Under the pieces are notes generated by a model. That model saw only the letters and a program-made list of their open reading frames with translations. It made no database searches and had not been told where the DNA came from. A DNA stretch of 64,000 nucleotides from Gemmatimonadota bacterium (GTDB lineage: Bacteria > Gemmatimonadota > Gemmatimonadetes > Gemmatimonadales > GWC2-71-9), in the NCBI GenBank assembly GCA_016704275.1, contig JADJAK010000001.1, positions 620,001 to 684,000 on the forward strand. Direction: 5' to 3'. Position 1 is the stretch's first letter. Every line of letters starts with the position of its first letter. Position numbers and translations under genes: made by a program. Of this stretch, positions 35,501-43,701 are shown in pieces.

Positions 35501-35761
35501 GTGGAAGACATTATTGCGATCCTCTGCATCTTCGGCGGCGGCACCATGATCGTGCTCTCCTTTTCACCGGTCGGGAAGGCCTTCGCGGACCGGCTCCGCC
35601 ACGGTGCCCAGCCGCTCCCCGCTCTCGAGCCGGACCCCGCCGTGTATGATGAGCTGGACCGGCTGCGTCTTGAGGTGAACGAGCTGCACGAGCGGGTGGA
35701 ATTCACCGAGCGCCTCCTCGCCAAGGGCGATCGCCCCGACGCGGCGAGCGGAGGCCAGTGA
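35501..35761 (+). CDS. small membrane coiled-coil protein, first of five paralogs
   Basis: An 86-residue protein with one N-terminal membrane helix (IIAILCIFGGGTMIVLSF), then SPVGKA (residues 22-27), a proline linker, a coiled coil (YDELDRLRLEVNELHERV) and the shared motif EFTERLLA (residues 67-74). All five genes in the cluster have this layout: helix, (G/S)PxxKAxA, coiled coil, then (E/D)F(T/A/S)ER(L/M)L. The topology is that of PspB-type proteins. GTG 35501 follows GAGG; an in-frame ATG at 35489 is an alternative. The stop overlaps the next start. Confidence 0.72.
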   Translation: MEDIIAILCIFGGGTMIVLSFSPVGKAFADRLRHGAQPLPALEPDPAVYDELDRLRLEVNELHERVEFTERLLAKGDRPDAASGGQ

Positions 35762-36117
35762 TGTTCATGCCCCAGGTTCCGACGCCGCCCACGCCGCCGC
35801 CCTTTCCTGATGGCCAGGTCATCATCGCGGGTGGCGGTCCACCCGAGTGGATCGCCCCGGTGGCCGTCCTGACCTTGCTGATCATTGTTGGCGGCATCGT
35901 CTTCTACCCGCTGGTCCGCGCCTGGGCTCGGCGGATCGAACAACGCGGCCAGGATCCGATGCTGCTCGACGAAGTGCAGGCGTTGCGTGATCGGGTCGTG
36001 GACCTGGAGCAGTCGGTGGCGCGGATGCACGAGATCGAGGACCGAATGGATTTCGCCGAACGGATGCTGACGCAGCGCAGTGAGGCCGCCCGGCTGCCTG
36101 AACAGGGTGGTCGCTGA
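35761..36117 (+). CDS. small membrane coiled-coil protein, second paralog
   Basis: A 118-residue protein. It has a proline-rich N-terminal segment (VPTPPTPPPFPDG) not found in the other paralogs, a central membrane helix (IAPVAVLTLLIIVGGIVFYPL), a basic junction (RAWARRIEQR), then a coiled coil (LLDEVQALRDRVVDLEQSV) and the divergent shared motif DFAERMLTQ at residues 97-105. It starts on the last base of the preceding stop (TGATG) and ends likewise against the next gene. Confidence 0.72.
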   Translation: MFMPQVPTPPTPPPFPDGQVIIAGGGPPEWIAPVAVLTLLIIVGGIVFYPLVRAWARRIEQRGQDPMLLDEVQALRDRVVDLEQSVARMHEIEDRMDFAERMLTQRSEAARLPEQGGR

Positions 36118-36413
36118 TGGGCGATGGCATCGGCGCTTTTTCCTTTTGGCTGGCCATGGGTGGCATCGGATGCACCGCCATGTGGGCGATCTCGCCAGTG
36201 CTGAAGGCGGTCGCCGACCGGATCAGCGGCGGCAATGCGGATCGGATCGCCGAACTGGAGTCACGGATCGTCCATCTCGAGGAACGTGGACTCACCAGCG
36301 GCGAGGTCGAGGCCGCCTACGGCCGCCTCGCCGAGATGGAGGAGCGGGTGGAATTCACCGAGCGGATGCTCGCGCAGCACGCGGACCAGCCGCGACTCGA
36401 AGGGGGAAGCTGA
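36117..36413 (+). CDS. small membrane coiled-coil protein, third paralog
   Basis: A 98-residue protein with a membrane helix (FSFWLAMGGIGCTAMWAI), SPVLKAVADR (residues 26-35), then a coiled coil with IAELESRIVHLEERGLTSG and EFTERMLAQ at residues 79-87. The segment GLTSGEVE (58-65) recurs almost unchanged in the next gene (93-100), so these two are the most recent duplicates of the set. TGATG junctions on both sides. Confidence 0.74.
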   Translation: MGDGIGAFSFWLAMGGIGCTAMWAISPVLKAVADRISGGNADRIAELESRIVHLEERGLTSGEVEAAYGRLAEMEERVEFTERMLAQHADQPRLEGGS

Positions 36414-36811
36414 TGAATCGATTCTCGCGTCTGGCGGCGATGGCGATGGTCCTCTTTCTCGCCGGCAGCAGCATGCTCTTCATGGCCTACCTGATCGACG
36501 AGGCCGCGCGGAAGGGGTTCGAATTCCTCGTCGTGGGGTTGTTCGGCCTGGTCGGCATGGGCTTCCTGCTCTTCCAGGGGCCGGTCGGCAAGGCGATCGC
36601 CTCCATGCTGGAAGGGAACAGCCTCGACGGCGCGACCGCAAACCGCCTGGCCGAGCTGGAGTCGCGGCTCGCCGAGGTCGAGCATCGCGGCCTCACGAGT
36701 GGCGAGGTCGAGCAGGCGTACGCACGGATCGCCGAGGTCGAGGAGCGGATGGAATTCACGGAGCGGTTGTTGGCACAGCCGCGGATCGGTGAGGCGCGTC
36801 ATGGGGCGTGA
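36413..36811 (+). CDS. small membrane coiled-coil protein, fourth paralog
   Basis: A 132-residue protein, the longest of the set. It has two membrane helices (RLAAMAMVLFLAGSSMLFMAYL and FLVVGLFGLVGMGFLLF), then GPVGKAIA (residues 56-63), a coiled coil (LAELESRLAEVEHRGLTSG) and EFTERLLAQ at residues 114-122. Close to the third paralog over the C-terminal 45 residues. Overlaps the next gene by 11 bases. Confidence 0.74.
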   Translation: MNRFSRLAAMAMVLFLAGSSMLFMAYLIDEAARKGFEFLVVGLFGLVGMGFLLFQGPVGKAIASMLEGNSLDGATANRLAELESRLAEVEHRGLTSGEVEQAYARIAEVEERMEFTERLLAQPRIGEARHGA

Positions 36812-37154
36812 TCCGCAGCGCAGGGGTGGCGGCAGCGGGGGGTGGATTGCGCTCGCCGCGTTGGCGGTCTTCGGTGGCTTGATGAAGGCCACCATGGTGC
36901 TCGGTCCGGTGTCGGTCCCGATCTGGTTCGCCGTGATCGGCGGCGGGGCCTTCGTGCTCCGCGGCCCGCTCGGCAAGGCGCTGGCGGCGCGCATTTCCGG
37001 CGAACTGCCGGACGCCACCGGCCCGGCGGAATTGCCGGAAGAGCTCTACGCCGAACTGGATGAACTGCGGACCCGGGTGGCAGAGCTGGAGGAGCGGCAG
37101 GACTTCTCGGAGCGGCTGTTGGCGCGCCGCGAGGAACCACCGGCGACGGTGTGA
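36801..37154 (+). CDS. small membrane coiled-coil protein, fifth paralog
   Basis: A 117-residue protein. It has a basic N-terminus (GRDPQRRGGGSGG), two hydrophobic segments (WIALAALAVFGGLMKATMVLG and VPIWFAVIGGGAFVL), GPLGKALAAR (residues 55-64), a coiled coil (LYAELDELRTRVAELEERQ) and DFSERLLAR at residues 101-109. It lies 86 bases before the YbjN-like gene and closes the tandem array. Confidence 0.72.
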   Translation: MGRDPQRRGGGSGGWIALAALAVFGGLMKATMVLGPVSVPIWFAVIGGGAFVLRGPLGKALAARISGELPDATGPAELPEELYAELDELRTRVAELEERQDFSERLLARREEPPATV

Positions 37155-37240
37155 GGTGGCGGCGGGGTGATTGGCGGGTCATTTGGGCCCGCACTACGTT
37201 TCAGACGTTGCCCGGCGTGTCCGGGCTGGAGGAGTCGCCG

Positions 37241-37627
37241 ATGACCAATCGTGATGATGTGCAGGCCTATCTCGATCGACTCGACTTGCCGGTCGAGTCG
37301 GTCGCCGAGGATATGTGGCTGGTCCGCACGGCCGAGGATGCCGAGCTGATCGTCCACTACGCGCCGCCGGTGCTGGTGCTGCGCGTCCGCGTGATGCAGT
37401 TGCCGAGCGATTCGGTCCGGGCCGGCGAGCTCTGCCGTCGCCTGCTCGAGTTCAATGCGCGGGAGCTGGTGCACGGTTCGTATGGCGTCGAGGGCGATCA
37501 TGTCGTCCTGACCGATGCCTTGTTGCTGTCCGATCTCGACTTCAGCGAGTTCGAGGCGAGCGTCGATTCGCTCGCGCTTGCCCTCGCGTCGCATGTGGGC
37601 GCCCTCGCGGCGTTCGGGGAGAGGTAA
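37241..37627 (+). CDS. YbjN / type III chaperone-like protein
   Basis: A 128-residue soluble protein with the alternating strand-helix pattern of the YbjN family (YLDRLDLPVESVAEDMWLV, then ELIVHYAPPVLVLRVRVMQL, LCRRLLEFNARELVHGSYGV and a C-terminal helix). YbjN proteins are linked to stress and motility phenotypes, and the fold resembles secretion chaperones. GGAGG lies 7 bases before ATG 37241. It is 5 bases from pspA, and the coupling suggests it works with PspA. Family call is moderate. Confidence 0.65.
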   Translation: MTNRDDVQAYLDRLDLPVESVAEDMWLVRTAEDAELIVHYAPPVLVLRVRVMQLPSDSVRAGELCRRLLEFNARELVHGSYGVEGDHVVLTDALLLSDLDFSEFEASVDSLALALASHVGALAAFGER

Positions 37628-37632
37628 TCGCC

Positions 37633-38382
37633 ATGGGGATCTTCGACCGTTTCGCCACGATGCTCCGCTCCAACCTCAACGACCTCATCTCCCGGGCCGA
37701 AAATCCCGAGAAGATGCTGAATCAGTTGATCGTGGACATGCGCAGCCAGCTCGACAAGGCACGGCAGCAGGTGGCCCAGGCGATCGCCGACGAGAAGAAG
37801 CTTGAGGCCGATTCGATCGCGATGAAGAAGCAGGCCGAGGACTGGGAGCGTCGCGCGATGCTCGCGGTGCAGGAAGGCCGCGACGACCTCGCCAAGCAGG
37901 CCCTGATGCGCTACAACGAGGCGTTGCAGGGTGCCCAGCAGTTGCACGAGACCTGGGCCAAGAGCAAGCAGGAGACCGACTCGCTCAAGGGCTCGCTCCG
38001 GCAGCTCAACGAGAAGATCGAGGAAGCGAAGCGGAAGAAGAACATCCTGGTGGCCCGCGCCCGGCGCGCCGAGGCCCAGCAGCGCATCCAGGACACGCTC
38101 TCCGGCATGGGCGACAAGAGCGCATTCGAGTCGTTCGAGCGGATGCAGGAGAAGATCGAGAACAACGAGCGCAAGGCGCTCGCGGCCGCGGAGCTCCAGG
38201 AAGAGTTCACCGGCGACAAGCTGGCGAAGGAATTCGAGCAGCTCGAGTATCACGGTTCGTCCGACCAGCAGTTGCTTGAGCTGAAGGCGAAGATGGGGAT
38301 GCTCTCGGCCCCGAAGGCCGAGGCACCGAAGCAACTCGGCCAGGGTGGCGAAACCATCATCACGGAGTCCAGCGGATCGTGA
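37633..38382 (+). CDS. pspA: phage shock protein A / Vipp1 family
   Basis: A 249-residue coiled-coil membrane-remodelling protein of the PspA/IM30 family (ESCRT-III-like), which protects the inner membrane under stress. It starts MGIFDRFATMLRSNLNDLISRAENPEKML, the PspA amphipathic helix and first helix, followed by continuous heptad helices to about residue 210 (ARQQVAQAIADEKKLEAD, KRKKNILVARARRAEAQQ) and a flexible tail. Length is usual. GAGGT lies upstream. It follows the five small membrane proteins and the YbjN-like gene. Confidence 0.92.
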   Translation: MGIFDRFATMLRSNLNDLISRAENPEKMLNQLIVDMRSQLDKARQQVAQAIADEKKLEADSIAMKKQAEDWERRAMLAVQEGRDDLAKQALMRYNEALQGAQQLHETWAKSKQETDSLKGSLRQLNEKIEEAKRKKNILVARARRAEAQQRIQDTLSGMGDKSAFESFERMQEKIENNERKALAAAELQEEFTGDKLAKEFEQLEYHGSSDQQLLELKAKMGMLSAPKAEAPKQLGQGGETIITESSGS

Positions 38383-39428
38383 GTGAACTGCGTCACCTGA
38401 TCCTGGCTGATGGCGATTTCGGACCGTTGACGTCGAAGACGGCCAACTCCATCATCCGCTTCCAACCCGATCGGGTGGTCGCGGTGCTCGACCGGCAGCA
38501 CGCCGGCAAGACGTCACAGGACATCCTCGGTGCGGGTGGCGACATTCCGGTGATCGCCACCATGCGCGAAGGACTCGCCCTCGGCGCGAACTCGATCCTG
38601 ATCGGGATCGCGCCGGTGGGTGGCCGCCTCCCGGAGGAGTGGCGCGCGTGGCTGCGCGAGGCGCTCGAAGGCGGCTGCAACATTGTCAGCGGGCTCCACA
38701 CCTTCCTCGGCGACGACCCGCTCCTCGCCGAGGCGGCTCGGACCCACGGTCGTCGTATCGAAGATCTGCGGCGCCCGCCCGCCGACCTCCCGGTCGCGTC
38801 GGGCCGGGCCAAGGCGACCGAGGCGATCCGGATCCTCACCGTCGGCACCGACTGCAACGTCGGCAAGATGACCGCGCAGCTGCGCCTGGTGGACGGGCTC
38901 AAGGCCCAGGGCCTCCGTACCAACTTCGTCGCCACCGGGCAGACTGGGATCATGATCGAGGGGTGGGGGATCGCGGTCGACGCCGTCGTCGCCGACTTCA
39001 TCGCCGGTGCCGCCGAGCGGATCACCCTCCAGGGGGCCGAGGGCGCCGATGTGGTCCTGGTGGAGGGGCAGGGGAGCATCAACCACCCCGGCTACTCGGG
39101 GGTGACCCTCGGGCTGCTCCACGGCAGCTGCCCGGACGCAATGATCCTCTGCCATCAGGCCAGCCGGAAGTTCATCGGCGACTACCGGCCCCAGGCGTGG
39201 CTGGCCATCCCCCCGCTCAGCGAGTACGTCCGGCTGTACGAGACGATGGCGAGCTCCGTGCATCCCTCGCGCGTCATCGGGATCGCCATGAATACCTACG
39301 ACCTCGACGACGAGGCGGCGCGCCGGGCCTGCGAGGAGGCGGCCCGGGAAACGGGGCTCCCGTGCACCGATCCGGTCCGTTTCGATGCCACCCCCTTGGT
39401 GGCCGCGATTGCCGGGGTTCGGCGATAG
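38379..39428 (+). CDS. DUF1611 family protein, D-glutamate N-acetyltransferase-like (DgcN)
   Basis: A 349-residue protein with a DUF1611 layout: an N-terminal Rossmann-like domain (VVAVLDRQHAGKTSQDIL, then PVIATMREGLALGANSILIGIAP) and a C-terminal P-loop NTPase-type domain (VGTDCNVGKMTAQLRL near residue 153, VLVEGQGSINHPGYSG near residue 227). Members named DgcN acetylate D-glutamate in D-amino-acid catabolism and usually sit beside dgcA. No dgcA is present here, so substrate is open. It overlaps pspA by GTGA, an unexpected partner for this family. Confidence 0.78.
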   Translation: MSELRHLILADGDFGPLTSKTANSIIRFQPDRVVAVLDRQHAGKTSQDILGAGGDIPVIATMREGLALGANSILIGIAPVGGRLPEEWRAWLREALEGGCNIVSGLHTFLGDDPLLAEAARTHGRRIEDLRRPPADLPVASGRAKATEAIRILTVGTDCNVGKMTAQLRLVDGLKAQGLRTNFVATGQTGIMIEGWGIAVDAVVADFIAGAAERITLQGAEGADVVLVEGQGSINHPGYSGVTLGLLHGSCPDAMILCHQASRKFIGDYRPQAWLAIPPLSEYVRLYETMASSVHPSRVIGIAMNTYDLDDEAARRACEEAARETGLPCTDPVRFDATPLVAAIAGVRR

Positions 39429-39461
39429 CCGATCGGCTGTCTCAGGTAACTGCCGATCGGC
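39427..39461 (+). repeat. two copies of a GCCGATCGGC palindrome after dgcN
   Basis: AGCCGATCGGCT (39427-39438) and GCCGATCGGC (39452-39461) are the same palindrome 24 bases apart. They can pair with each other into a 10-bp stem with a 14-base loop, overlapping the stop codon of the DUF1611 gene. This may act as a terminator, or as paired operator sites for the PEP-CTERM gene beyond. Confidence 0.45.
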
Positions 39462-39627
39462 CGCGACAGTTGGTGTTGCGCGATCGCCACATTGCTCGGG
39501 CGGGCCAGGTCCTTGATTATGGTAAGTCGTTGATAGTAAAAGCTTTATGTGTACACCGCCGGGCCATCTCTACTGGCATGGAAGGTGCTCCTAGGCTGGG
39601 CAACCCACACCGGAGTTCTGTTTGAAG

Positions 39628-40386
39628 ATGAAGAACCTTGTTTTCGCTCTCTCGGCCGCTGCGCTCGTCAGCGCTGCGCCATTGCAGGCCCAGGCGTTCA
39701 GTACCTTCACGGCGAACAACGACGGCGTCGAGTTCTGGGATAACCTCTCGGACGACAACGCCACGTGCAACTCGGGCTACGTCGTGACCGGCGTCGCCCC
39801 GATCACCTGCATCAATCAGCGGCCGAACACCTGGCTGCCGTACACCGGGCTTCCCGCGACGACCTACCTGAACAATGGTGGGAACTGGACGGCGGTCTAC
39901 TTCTCGGGTGGCGACTACAGCCTTGATTACCTCGGCGGCACCCCGAGCCGGCGCTGCGTCGCTCCGTGCGTCGGAGGTGACATCGCCGGCGCCAACCTGG
40001 GCTGGGGCATCTTCGATCTCGGCAATCGGACCACCAACTTCACGAATTTCAACACCGGCTCGCCGCTTCCGTTCTCGGGAGTGATCAACTGGTCGTACTG
40101 GGGGCTCTACGTCGACCTCCTGGGCGGTGGCCGCGCGTACTCGGATGTTGATCCCCAGTTCGCCTTGTTCGGCTTCGGCCGTACCGATCCGAACACCTGG
40201 ATCGCGGGCATCGAAGACAACAACGGCCAGCGTAGCGACTGGGACTATCAGGACATGATGTTCCGCATCACGGCGAACGATGGTGGCACGCCGCAGGAAG
40301 TCGTGCCGGAGCCGGCGACGATGACGCTGCTCGCGACGGGCCTGGCTGGTATGGCCGCCGCCAAGCGCCGCCGCAACCGGAAGTAA
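39628..40386 (+). CDS. secreted PEP-CTERM sorting-domain protein
   Basis: An exported protein of 252 residues. Signal peptide LVFALSAAALVSAAPLQAQA; mature part rich in Asn, Gly, Trp, Tyr with Cys pairs (NATCNSG, ITCINQ, RRCVAPCVG) and DWDYQDMMFRITAND near the end. The C-terminal sorting signal is VVPEPATMTLLATGL, a helix, then KRRRNRK, almost identical to that of the gene at 4729-5442. GGAG at 39612-39615 is 6 bases from an in-frame TTG (39622), so the true start may be there. The promoter region (about 39513-39560) is AT-rich. Followed by a strong terminator. Confidence 0.85.
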   Translation: MKNLVFALSAAALVSAAPLQAQAFSTFTANNDGVEFWDNLSDDNATCNSGYVVTGVAPITCINQRPNTWLPYTGLPATTYLNNGGNWTAVYFSGGDYSLDYLGGTPSRRCVAPCVGGDIAGANLGWGIFDLGNRTTNFTNFNTGSPLPFSGVINWSYWGLYVDLLGGGRAYSDVDPQFALFGFGRTDPNTWIAGIEDNNGQRSDWDYQDMMFRITANDGGTPQEVVPEPATMTLLATGLAGMAAAKRRRNRK

Positions 40387-40415
40387 CTCCGCACCGTTCT
40401 CTGGTAGAGGGTGTC

Positions 40416-40456
40416 GCAGCGGGTCCGGAATCTTGATTCCGGACCCGCTGCTTCGT
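40416..40456 (+). terminator. strong intrinsic terminator
   Basis: A perfect 16-bp stem, 40416-40431 with 40436-40451 (GCAGCGGGTCCGGAAT and complement), 4-base loop CTTG, followed by TTCGTTC. It lies 30 bases after the PEP-CTERM stop. Confidence 0.88.
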
Positions 40457-40584
40457 TCGGCCCCCCCAACCGACTGGCGCCCGGCCCCCGGACGCCGTAC
40501 TCTCCCTGAGCGCCTCACGCGCCAGCCACCATCCCTACAATCGCTGCTCCGCCCGCCGTCACCCCACCCGTCTGGAGTGTTGCC

Positions 40585-41985
40585 ATGCGTCGCTTCGTCT
40601 GGTCCAGTCCGCTGCTCGCCGTCGCCCTCGCCATCGCACCGCTGGCGGCCCAGGGTGGAGGCGCTGGCGCGCCACCCACCGGACCGATCACCGCCATCCG
40701 GGCCGGTCGCCTGATCGATCCGGAGAACGGCAGCGTCACCCGGAACGCGGTGATCCTGGTGCAGGGCGGACGCTTCACGGCGGTCGGCACCGACGTCGCC
40801 GTGCCGAGTGGCGCCAAGGTGATCGACCTCTCGAGGCTCACCGTGATGCCGGGGCTGGTCGACTCCCACAACCACCTCGCGCTGACCTACAAGGAAGACC
40901 CCGAGCGCAACGACTACTACATCACCTACATCAAGGAGTCGTCCGAGTTGCGGGCGATCCAGGCGGCGTCCAACGGGCTCCAGATGCTGAGCGGTGGATT
41001 CACCATCGTCCGCGACCTGGGCAACAACGCCAACTACGCCGACGTCGCGCTGCGACAGGCGATCGAGGCGGGGTGGCTGCCGGGTCCGACGATGGTGACG
41101 TCGGGGCTGATCATCGGCGGCATGGGCGGGCAGTTCTCGCCGACGCCGACGATGGCGCTCGACCACAACATCGTCTATCCCGAGTATCTCGAAGCCGACA
41201 CCCACGACGAGATCATCAAGGCGGTGCGCCAGAACGCCCTCTTCGGTGCCCGGGTCATCAAGATCTGTGTCGACTGCAAGCGCTGGGGATACAGCACCGA
41301 GGAGATTCAGCTCTTCATCAGCGAGGCCGCCAAGGCCGGGTTGAAGGTGGCGGGGCACGTGCAGACCGCAGCCGGTGCGCAGCGCGCCATCGACGCCGGC
41401 ATCTGGTCGATCGAACACGCCTCGGCGCTCAACGACACACTCCACAAGAAGATGGCCGCCAAGGGGATCTGGCGCGTCGGGACCGAGACCCCCATCACGC
41501 TCGTGGGGCACACCAGTGCCGCGGCCTATCAGCGCACGGTCGCCGGGCTGAAGAACGCCTACGAGAACAAGGTGCCGCTCACCTACTCCACCGACGCCGA
41601 CTATTTCGTGCCGGGGAAGACCCGCGGCGAGGTGGCCATCGAATTCATCAAGACCTGGCAGGATGCCGGCGTGCCGAACGCCGAGGTGTTGAAGGCGCTG
41701 ACCATCAACGGGTACAAGGTCAGCGAATTGGAGGCGCGCCGTGGGCCGATCAAGCCGGGGATGGCCGCCGACCTGATCGCGCTGTCGGAGAATCCGCTCG
41801 AGTCACTCGACGCGCTGCGCGACGTGCAGTTCGTCCTGAAGGATGGGCTCGTGTACAAGCAGGGCGGAGTGATTCTGGTGGGGGAGTTCCTGCATGGCGG
41901 GCCGCAGAACATCCGCCGCGCGGCCGTGCCGCCGCCGGCGGCCGTACCGGCCGCCCCAGCGCCGCGCCGGACGGGCGGACTCTAG
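40585..41985 (+). CDS. secreted metal-dependent amidohydrolase
   Basis: A 466-residue amidohydrolase-superfamily enzyme with a signal peptide (SPLLAVALAIAPLAAQ). Metal ligands of the subtype are visible: HxH in DSHNHLAL (His95, His97), a candidate bridging Lys in VIKIC, His in VAGHVQT and IEHAS, and Asp in YSTDADY. The sequence resembles the imidazolonepropionase/prolidase-like group often secreted by this kind of bacterium. The C-terminus is proline-rich and ends in basic residues. GGAG is 8 bases before the ATG. Natural substrate unknown. Confidence 0.85.
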   Translation: MRRFVWSSPLLAVALAIAPLAAQGGGAGAPPTGPITAIRAGRLIDPENGSVTRNAVILVQGGRFTAVGTDVAVPSGAKVIDLSRLTVMPGLVDSHNHLALTYKEDPERNDYYITYIKESSELRAIQAASNGLQMLSGGFTIVRDLGNNANYADVALRQAIEAGWLPGPTMVTSGLIIGGMGGQFSPTPTMALDHNIVYPEYLEADTHDEIIKAVRQNALFGARVIKICVDCKRWGYSTEEIQLFISEAAKAGLKVAGHVQTAAGAQRAIDAGIWSIEHASALNDTLHKKMAAKGIWRVGTETPITLVGHTSAAAYQRTVAGLKNAYENKVPLTYSTDADYFVPGKTRGEVAIEFIKTWQDAGVPNAEVLKALTINGYKVSELEARRGPIKPGMAADLIALSENPLESLDALRDVQFVLKDGLVYKQGGVILVGEFLHGGPQNIRRAAVPPPAAVPAAPAPRRTGGL

Positions 41986-42018
41986 CGCGCCGTCGACACG
42001 CCGCGCGCCGGCCGGCGC

Positions 42019-43047
42019 TTACCCCATCGCCTGGAGCCGAGCAATGCGCTCGGCCATCGGCGGATGACTGGCCATGAGGTTGCCGAGCGCGCCCCGCAGA
42101 CGCTGCACCCGCTGGTCACCTGGGTCGACGATGCAGAGGTGGGTGGCCGCACGCCCGATGCGATGCGTCGGTGCGCTCGCGTCGTCGAGCTTGGCGAGCG
42201 CGGAGGCAAGGGCGCCAGGGTTCCTGGTGTACTGTGCCGCCGTGGCGTCGGCGAGGAATTCCCGCTTGCGCGAGATGGCCATCGCCACCAGGCGTGAGAC
42301 GAGCGGGGCGATCAGCAGCGTCAGCACCCACACCACCACCAGCACCACGGCAACGCCGGCGTTGCGGCCCCCGCTCCGTCGAGCGGCGACGCCACCCATC
42401 GAGCGCGCGACCGTGTTGCCACTCCGCCCTGAATGCCAGAGGAAGCGCCCGAGGCCGTCGCTCAGGAGCGCAATGGCCCCGACCATCGCCGCGACCAGCG
42501 TCATCAGGCGCGTGTCGTACCGCGCCACGTGGGCCATCTCGTGCGCCACGACGGCCTGCAGTTCGTCGCGGTCGAGCCGGGTAAGCAGCCCCTCGGTCAC
42601 GGCGATCGAGGCGTGCGCCGGATCGCGCCCGGTCGCGAAGGCGTTCGGGTCGTCGTCCGGGACGATCCACAGTTTCGGGCGCGGGAGGCCGCTGGCGATC
42701 GACATTTCGTCGACCACATTCGCGAGGCGCTGCTGCTCGGGGGTGACGGCGTTGATCAACTCCATCGCCCGAGTGGACCAGAGGATCTGCCTGTCGCCGT
42801 TGCGCCAAGCCGACCACGCCACGCCGGCCGCCACCAGCGTGATCCCGATCCCGATCACGGGCACTCGGTGCTGATACCCGTTGGTGGCATCGGCGGTGGA
42901 GAGCATCAGCGCGACATCGCCGCCGAAGCCGAGCCACGCGAAGAAGCCGATGAAGCCGATCAGCAGCCACGACGATTTCCGCCGGTTCTCTTCCTGCTGG
43001 CTGAAGAGATCCCGGCGAACGCGCCCACTGCTGACTGCGGGAATCAC
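42019..43047 (-). CDS. M48 family membrane zinc protease (HtpX-like)
   Basis: Membrane protease for quality control of inner-membrane proteins. The 342-residue product has two N-terminal helices (SSWLLIGFIGFFAWLGFGG and VIGIGITLVAAGVAWSA), the zinc site HEMAH (residues 169-173) and the third-ligand region KREFLADATA, with two more helices (VAVVLVVVWVLTLLIAPLV) between. GTG 43047 overlaps the lemA stop, and the lemA-htpX pairing is a recurrent arrangement. Confidence 0.9.
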   Translation of the reverse strand: MIPAVSSGRVRRDLFSQQEENRRKSSWLLIGFIGFFAWLGFGGDVALMLSTADATNGYQHRVPVIGIGITLVAAGVAWSAWRNGDRQILWSTRAMELINAVTPEQQRLANVVDEMSIASGLPRPKLWIVPDDDPNAFATGRDPAHASIAVTEGLLTRLDRDELQAVVAHEMAHVARYDTRLMTLVAAMVGAIALLSDGLGRFLWHSGRSGNTVARSMGGVAARRSGGRNAGVAVVLVVVWVLTLLIAPLVSRLVAMAISRKREFLADATAAQYTRNPGALASALAKLDDASAPTHRIGRAATHLCIVDPGDQRVQRLRGALGNLMASHPPMAERIARLQAMG

Positions 43048-43604
43048 CGGAGAGAGATGTCGACCTTGGGCACCGCGCGCTCGCCGGGATCGGTGATCTC
43101 CCACAGCTCGACGATGGAGGCCTTGGCGAGACTTGCCACCAGCGACGTCGGGAACTGCTGTTGCGCGACGTTGTAGGTCGTGGCCACGTCATTGTAGTGC
43201 TGACGCGAGAAGGCGATCCGATTCTCGGTCGAGGTCAATTCCTCCTGCAGCTGACTGACGTTGGCCAGCGCCTTGAGGTCGGGGTAGGCCTCGGCCACCG
43301 CGAAGAGCCGACCGAGGGCCTGCGTCAGTTCCCCTTCCGCCTGCGCCACGTCCTTCACGCCCGTTGCACTCACCGCGCGGCTCCGTGCCGTGATGACGGC
43401 GTCGAGCGTCTCACGCTCGAATTGCAGCGCCCCCTTCACGGTGTCCACCAGATTCGGAATGAGGTCGTGACGGCGCTTGAGCTGAACGTCGATCTGTTTC
43501 CAGCCGTTCTGCACCTGGCCCTTGAGCGCAACCAGGCGATTGAACGCCGTGATGAGCCAGAGAAAGAAGGCGGCGATCAGACCGAAGAAGATCACGGTTC
43601 CCAT
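43044..43604 (-). CDS. lemA: LemA family protein
   Basis: A 186-residue protein with one N-terminal helix (VIFFGLIAAFFLWLITAF) followed by an all-helical LemA domain: LVALKGQVQNGWKQIDVQL, then RRHDLIPNLVDTVKG and the AYPDLKALANVSQLQEELTS signature. LemA proteins sit in the inner membrane with the domain outside. Coupled to the HtpX-like protease. GGGAGC precedes ATG 43604. Confidence 0.93.
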   Translation of the reverse strand: MGTVIFFGLIAAFFLWLITAFNRLVALKGQVQNGWKQIDVQLKRRHDLIPNLVDTVKGALQFERETLDAVITARSRAVSATGVKDVAQAEGELTQALGRLFAVAEAYPDLKALANVSQLQEELTSTENRIAFSRQHYNDVATTYNVAQQQFPTSLVASLAKASIVELWEITDPGERAVPKVDISLR

Positions 43605-43701
43605 CGGTGCTCCCGGGGCCAAGGTGGTTGCTGCGTGACCGCTCCAAGAGTATCGGCGTGGCGAGGGGTTGCGCCAGCAGGGGGTAGCCCCGGGGCAGCC
43701 G

